Shown in pieces: positions 62,215 through 64,000 of a stretch of DNA of 64,000 bases (within the stretch, counting starts at the first letter, position 1; every line of letters begins with the position of its first letter). The DNA is from JADFAK01 sp047615865 (GTDB taxonomy: Bacteria > Bacteroidota > Bacteroidia > Flavobacteriales_D > Sanyastnellaceae). The DNA lies in the NCBI GenBank assembly GCA_047615865.1, contig JBLHIB010000001.1, forward strand, positions 1 through 64,000, given 5' to 3'. The notes under the pieces were generated by a model. That model saw nothing but the letters and a program-made list of their open reading frames with translations, had not been told where the DNA came from and ran no database searches. Made by a program: the position numbers and the translations under genes.

Positions 62215-62607
62215 ATGGAAAACCACGCACATTCTCGCGATGCACGTCTAAAGAGTAAAAAGCAGATAGAAGAATTATTTGCCAGCGGCTCATCCATTAA
62301 AAAATATCCCTTACTACTTGTGTGGAGGGAATCGAGTCATGAAGCTGAAAATGTTTTACAGACTGGGTTTACTGTGAGCAAGAGAAACTTCAAACATGCC
62401 GTGGATCGGAACAGGATTAAGCGACAAATGTTGGAAGTTTTTCGATGCCATAAACACCCCCTGATTGGGCAGCTAAAAACCTTGAATAAACATGTTGACA
62501 TCATGTGGATTTATACTGGTCGGGAATTGCCTGATTTTACTGACCTTGAGAGCAAAATATTATTCCTTTTAGACCGTTTCAGTAGAGAACATCCTTTTTC
62601 CGAATAA
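62215..62607 (+). CDS. rnpA: Ribonuclease P protein component
   Basis: A 130-residue protein cofactor of RNase P, which matures tRNA 5' ends. The conserved RNR motif appears in FTVSKRNFKHAVDRNRIKRQMLEVFR, and RLKSKKQIEELFASGSSIKKYPLLLVW is the typical start. I chose the ATG at 62215 (MENHAHSRDARLKSKKQ); an ATG at 62164 would add 17 residues. RpmH, the usual partner, is not adjacent. The S41 protease gene follows after nine bases. Confidence 0.92.
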   Translation: MENHAHSRDARLKSKKQIEELFASGSSIKKYPLLLVWRESSHEAENVLQTGFTVSKRNFKHAVDRNRIKRQMLEVFRCHKHPLIGQLKTLNKHVDIMWIYTGRELPDFTDLESKILFLLDRFSREHPFSE

Positions 62608-62616
62608 AAACATTCT

Positions 62617-64000
62617 ATGAACAAGCTCAAAACCTTCCTTGTCCGCAGTCGACGCGCGATAGTCGTTGCCGTTGGAATCGCCTTGATTTTTATCTCATCG
62701 GCTTTTGTCACTAGCTTCTTTGAAATCAGCAAGAATTTGGAAATTTTCACCACGATATACCGTGAATTGAATATTTATTATGTGGATGAAACTGAGCCTG
62801 GGAAATTGATGAAAACGGGGATTGATGCCATGTTGAAGTCCCTGGATCCATACACTGTATATTATCCAGAATCACGTATTGAGGATTACCGCTTCATGAC
62901 AACGGGTCAGTACGGAGGCATAGGTTCATTGATACAAACTATAGACGGTCAGATCGTCATCTCGGAGCCATACGAAGGATTTGCGGCGGCAAAGGCAGGA
63001 TTGAAAGCAGGAGATATCATTTTGGAAATAGATGGAGAGGGATTGGATGATAAATCACAAGGAGACATCAGCGACATTCTCAAAGGTCAGTCGGGCACAG
63101 AAGTTGAGCTTTTAATAAAAAGACCGGGAAGTGAAAACCAGACGTTCAAATTCATTCGTGAAGAAGTGAAGATTCCAGACGTTCCATATTACGGGATGTT
63201 GGATGACAAAACGGGATATATAAAACTTACAGGATTTACAAAAACTGCGAGCACGGAAGTACGCAATGCAATAAAAGATCTTCAGGGCAAACAAGGAGCC
63301 AAGCAACTTGTATTAGATCTACGCGGAAACGGCGGAGGTCTTCTAAGAGAAGCTGTCAATATTGTCAATTTATTTATTCCTAAAGGGCAGGAAATTGTGA
63401 GCACCAAGGGTAAGTTGGAAGAATGGAATAAGACGCACATTGCTTTGAACCCTCCTATGGCGCCAGAAATACCATTGACGATTTTGATAGATGGAGGCTC
63501 GGCATCGGCTTCTGAAATTGTTTCAGGCGCACTTCAAGATCTTGATCGGGCAGTAGTGATTGGGTCCGAATCATTTGGTAAAGGCTTGGTTCAGCAGACG
63601 AAAGACATCGCGTACAACACCAAGATGAAGCTGACCGTAGCGAAATACTATATCCCCAGTGGAAGATGCATCCAGCGCTTAGATTATTCTAATCGTGGGC
63701 AAGACGGTGGCGTTGATGCCGTCGCGGATTCGATGATTAGCAAGTTTGCAACGAGCAGCGGTCGACCGGTGTTTGATGGTCGCGGAGTTTTTCCGGATTA
63801 CGAAGTTGAATTGGAAGAAGCTAGCAACATTCTGGCTGGTCTTGTCGGCAATCATGTTGTGTTTGACTACGCTACAAAATTTGCCCGTGAGAACGATTCA
63901 ATATCTGAAGCGAGTTCATTTCGACTAACAGATGAGCAGTACAATGATTTCGTTGCGACTGCTGCACAATCTGACTTCGAGTACAGAACTGCGACGGAGC
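62617..64000 (+). CDS. S41-family C-terminal processing protease, 3' end missing
   Basis: The reading frame runs from the ATG at 62617 to the right edge without a stop (461 codons). The N-terminal membrane anchor is AIVVAVGIALIFISSAFVTS. A PDZ domain follows (about 95-180: GQYGGIGSLIQTIDG; GLKAGDIILEIDG), then the S41 peptidase (QLVLDLRGNGGGLLREAV; GGSASASEIVSGAL; SESFGKGLVQ). The Ser in the middle of SASASE and the Lys in FGKG, 25 residues apart, are the expected catalytic dyad. It is probably a periplasmic or lipoprotein-processing protease (CtpA-like). It is coupled to rnpA. Confidence 0.93.
   Translation, partial: MNKLKTFLVRSRRAIVVAVGIALIFISSAFVTSFFEISKNLEIFTTIYRELNIYYVDETEPGKLMKTGIDAMLKSLDPYTVYYPESRIEDYRFMTTGQYGGIGSLIQTIDGQIVISEPYEGFAAAKAGLKAGDIILEIDGEGLDDKSQGDISDILKGQSGTEVELLIKRPGSENQTFKFIREEVKIPDVPYYGMLDDKTGYIKLTGFTKTASTEVRNAIKDLQGKQGAKQLVLDLRGNGGGLLREAVNIVNLFIPKGQEIVSTKGKLEEWNKTHIALNPPMAPEIPLTILIDGGSASASEIVSGALQDLDRAVVIGSESFGKGLVQQTKDIAYNTKMKLTVAKYYIPSGRCIQRLDYSNRGQDGGVDAVADSMISKFATSSGRPVFDGRGVFPDYEVELEEASNILAGLVGNHVVFDYATKFARENDSISEASSFRLTDEQYNDFVATAAQSDFEYRTATE

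Noticed and set aside
1..64000. Mobile elements, phage, CRISPR arrays, tRNA or rRNA genes
   Set aside because: I found no transposase, integrase, repeat-spacer pattern, tRNA-like cloverleaf or rRNA sequence on either strand.

Overview
This 64 kb window looks like chromosomal core sequence from a member of the Bacteroidota, probably order Flavobacteriales (a Cryomorphaceae/Schleiferiaceae/Crocinitomicaceae-like lineage; family level is a guess). The evidence: gliding-motility-associated (type B) C-terminal sorting domains, a PorP/SprF protein, an OmpA/PD40 protein and a PorG-type protein, all belonging to the type IX secretion system (T9SS); DUF5686 and DUF4271 proteins found almost only in this phylum; several start regions preceded by the Bacteroidota -7 promoter motif TAnnTTTG and few Shine-Dalgarno sequences; and gene orders such as ribE/pdxA/DUF177/rpmF/fabH/accB/accC and pdxJ/CBS/nadK/porG/uppS/bamA/ompH/ompH/murI that I recognise from flavobacteria. 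I see no rRNA, tRNA, CRISPR array, insertion sequence or prophage. Both edges cut genes: a PhoR-like histidine kinase on the left and an S41 protease on the right.

Layout. 1-6.4 kb: histidine kinase, metallo-beta-lactamase-fold hydrolase, a large beta-propeller/outer-membrane-barrel protein with a degenerate peptidase domain, a half-size TauE permease and an M20 amidohydrolase. 6.4-13.9 kb: recQ, kdsD, tatC, a DUF5686 outer-membrane protein and lptB (envelope and lipopolysaccharide). 13.9-22.4 kb: riboflavin synthase, a type B T9SS cargo protein, pdxA, then DUF177-rpmF and fabH-accB-accC (fatty acid initiation). 22.4-24.5 kb: rfaE2, a UPF0104 membrane protein with an unusual inserted domain, and panD. 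24.6-29.2 kb: a tightly coupled four-gene T9SS export/adhesion operon. 29.4-38 kb: gamma carbonic anhydrase and murI, then the outer-membrane assembly block (two OmpH/Skp chaperones, bamA, uppS, porG) with nadK and a CBS protein. 38-41 kb: pdxJ, a hydrolase and a di-heme cytochrome c peroxidase lipoprotein. 41-43.5 kb: a ClC channel and a 568-bp non-coding region with a structured candidate leader or small RNA. 43.5-47.6 kb: a universal stress protein and a YfiR/TPR/HAMP-PP2C operon. 47.7-53.5 kb: ferritin, a methyltransferase, a GbsR-type regulator with perfect palindromes at its start, a FAD oxidoreductase, kbl and an LD-carboxypeptidase. 53.5-64 kb: metG, a small secreted basic protein, asd, a giant lamin-tail T9SS protein, DUF4271-hemD, rnpA and the S41 protease.

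Functionally the window is dominated by envelope biogenesis (kdsD, lptB, rfaE2, bamA, ompH, uppS, murI, tatC, LD-carboxypeptidase, T9SS parts) plus cofactor synthesis (riboflavin, pyridoxal phosphate through pdxA and pdxJ, NADP, pantothenate, uroporphyrinogen). Neighbouring convergent genes are packed so closely that six pairs overlap or abut at their stop codons.

The most interesting candidates for something undescribed are the YfiR-TPR-PP2C signalling operon, the structured leader upstream of the ClC channel, the palindrome pair at the gbsR start, the UPF0104 insertion, and the terminator that runs directly into the murI start codon. All calls are from reading the sequence; no database search was run.
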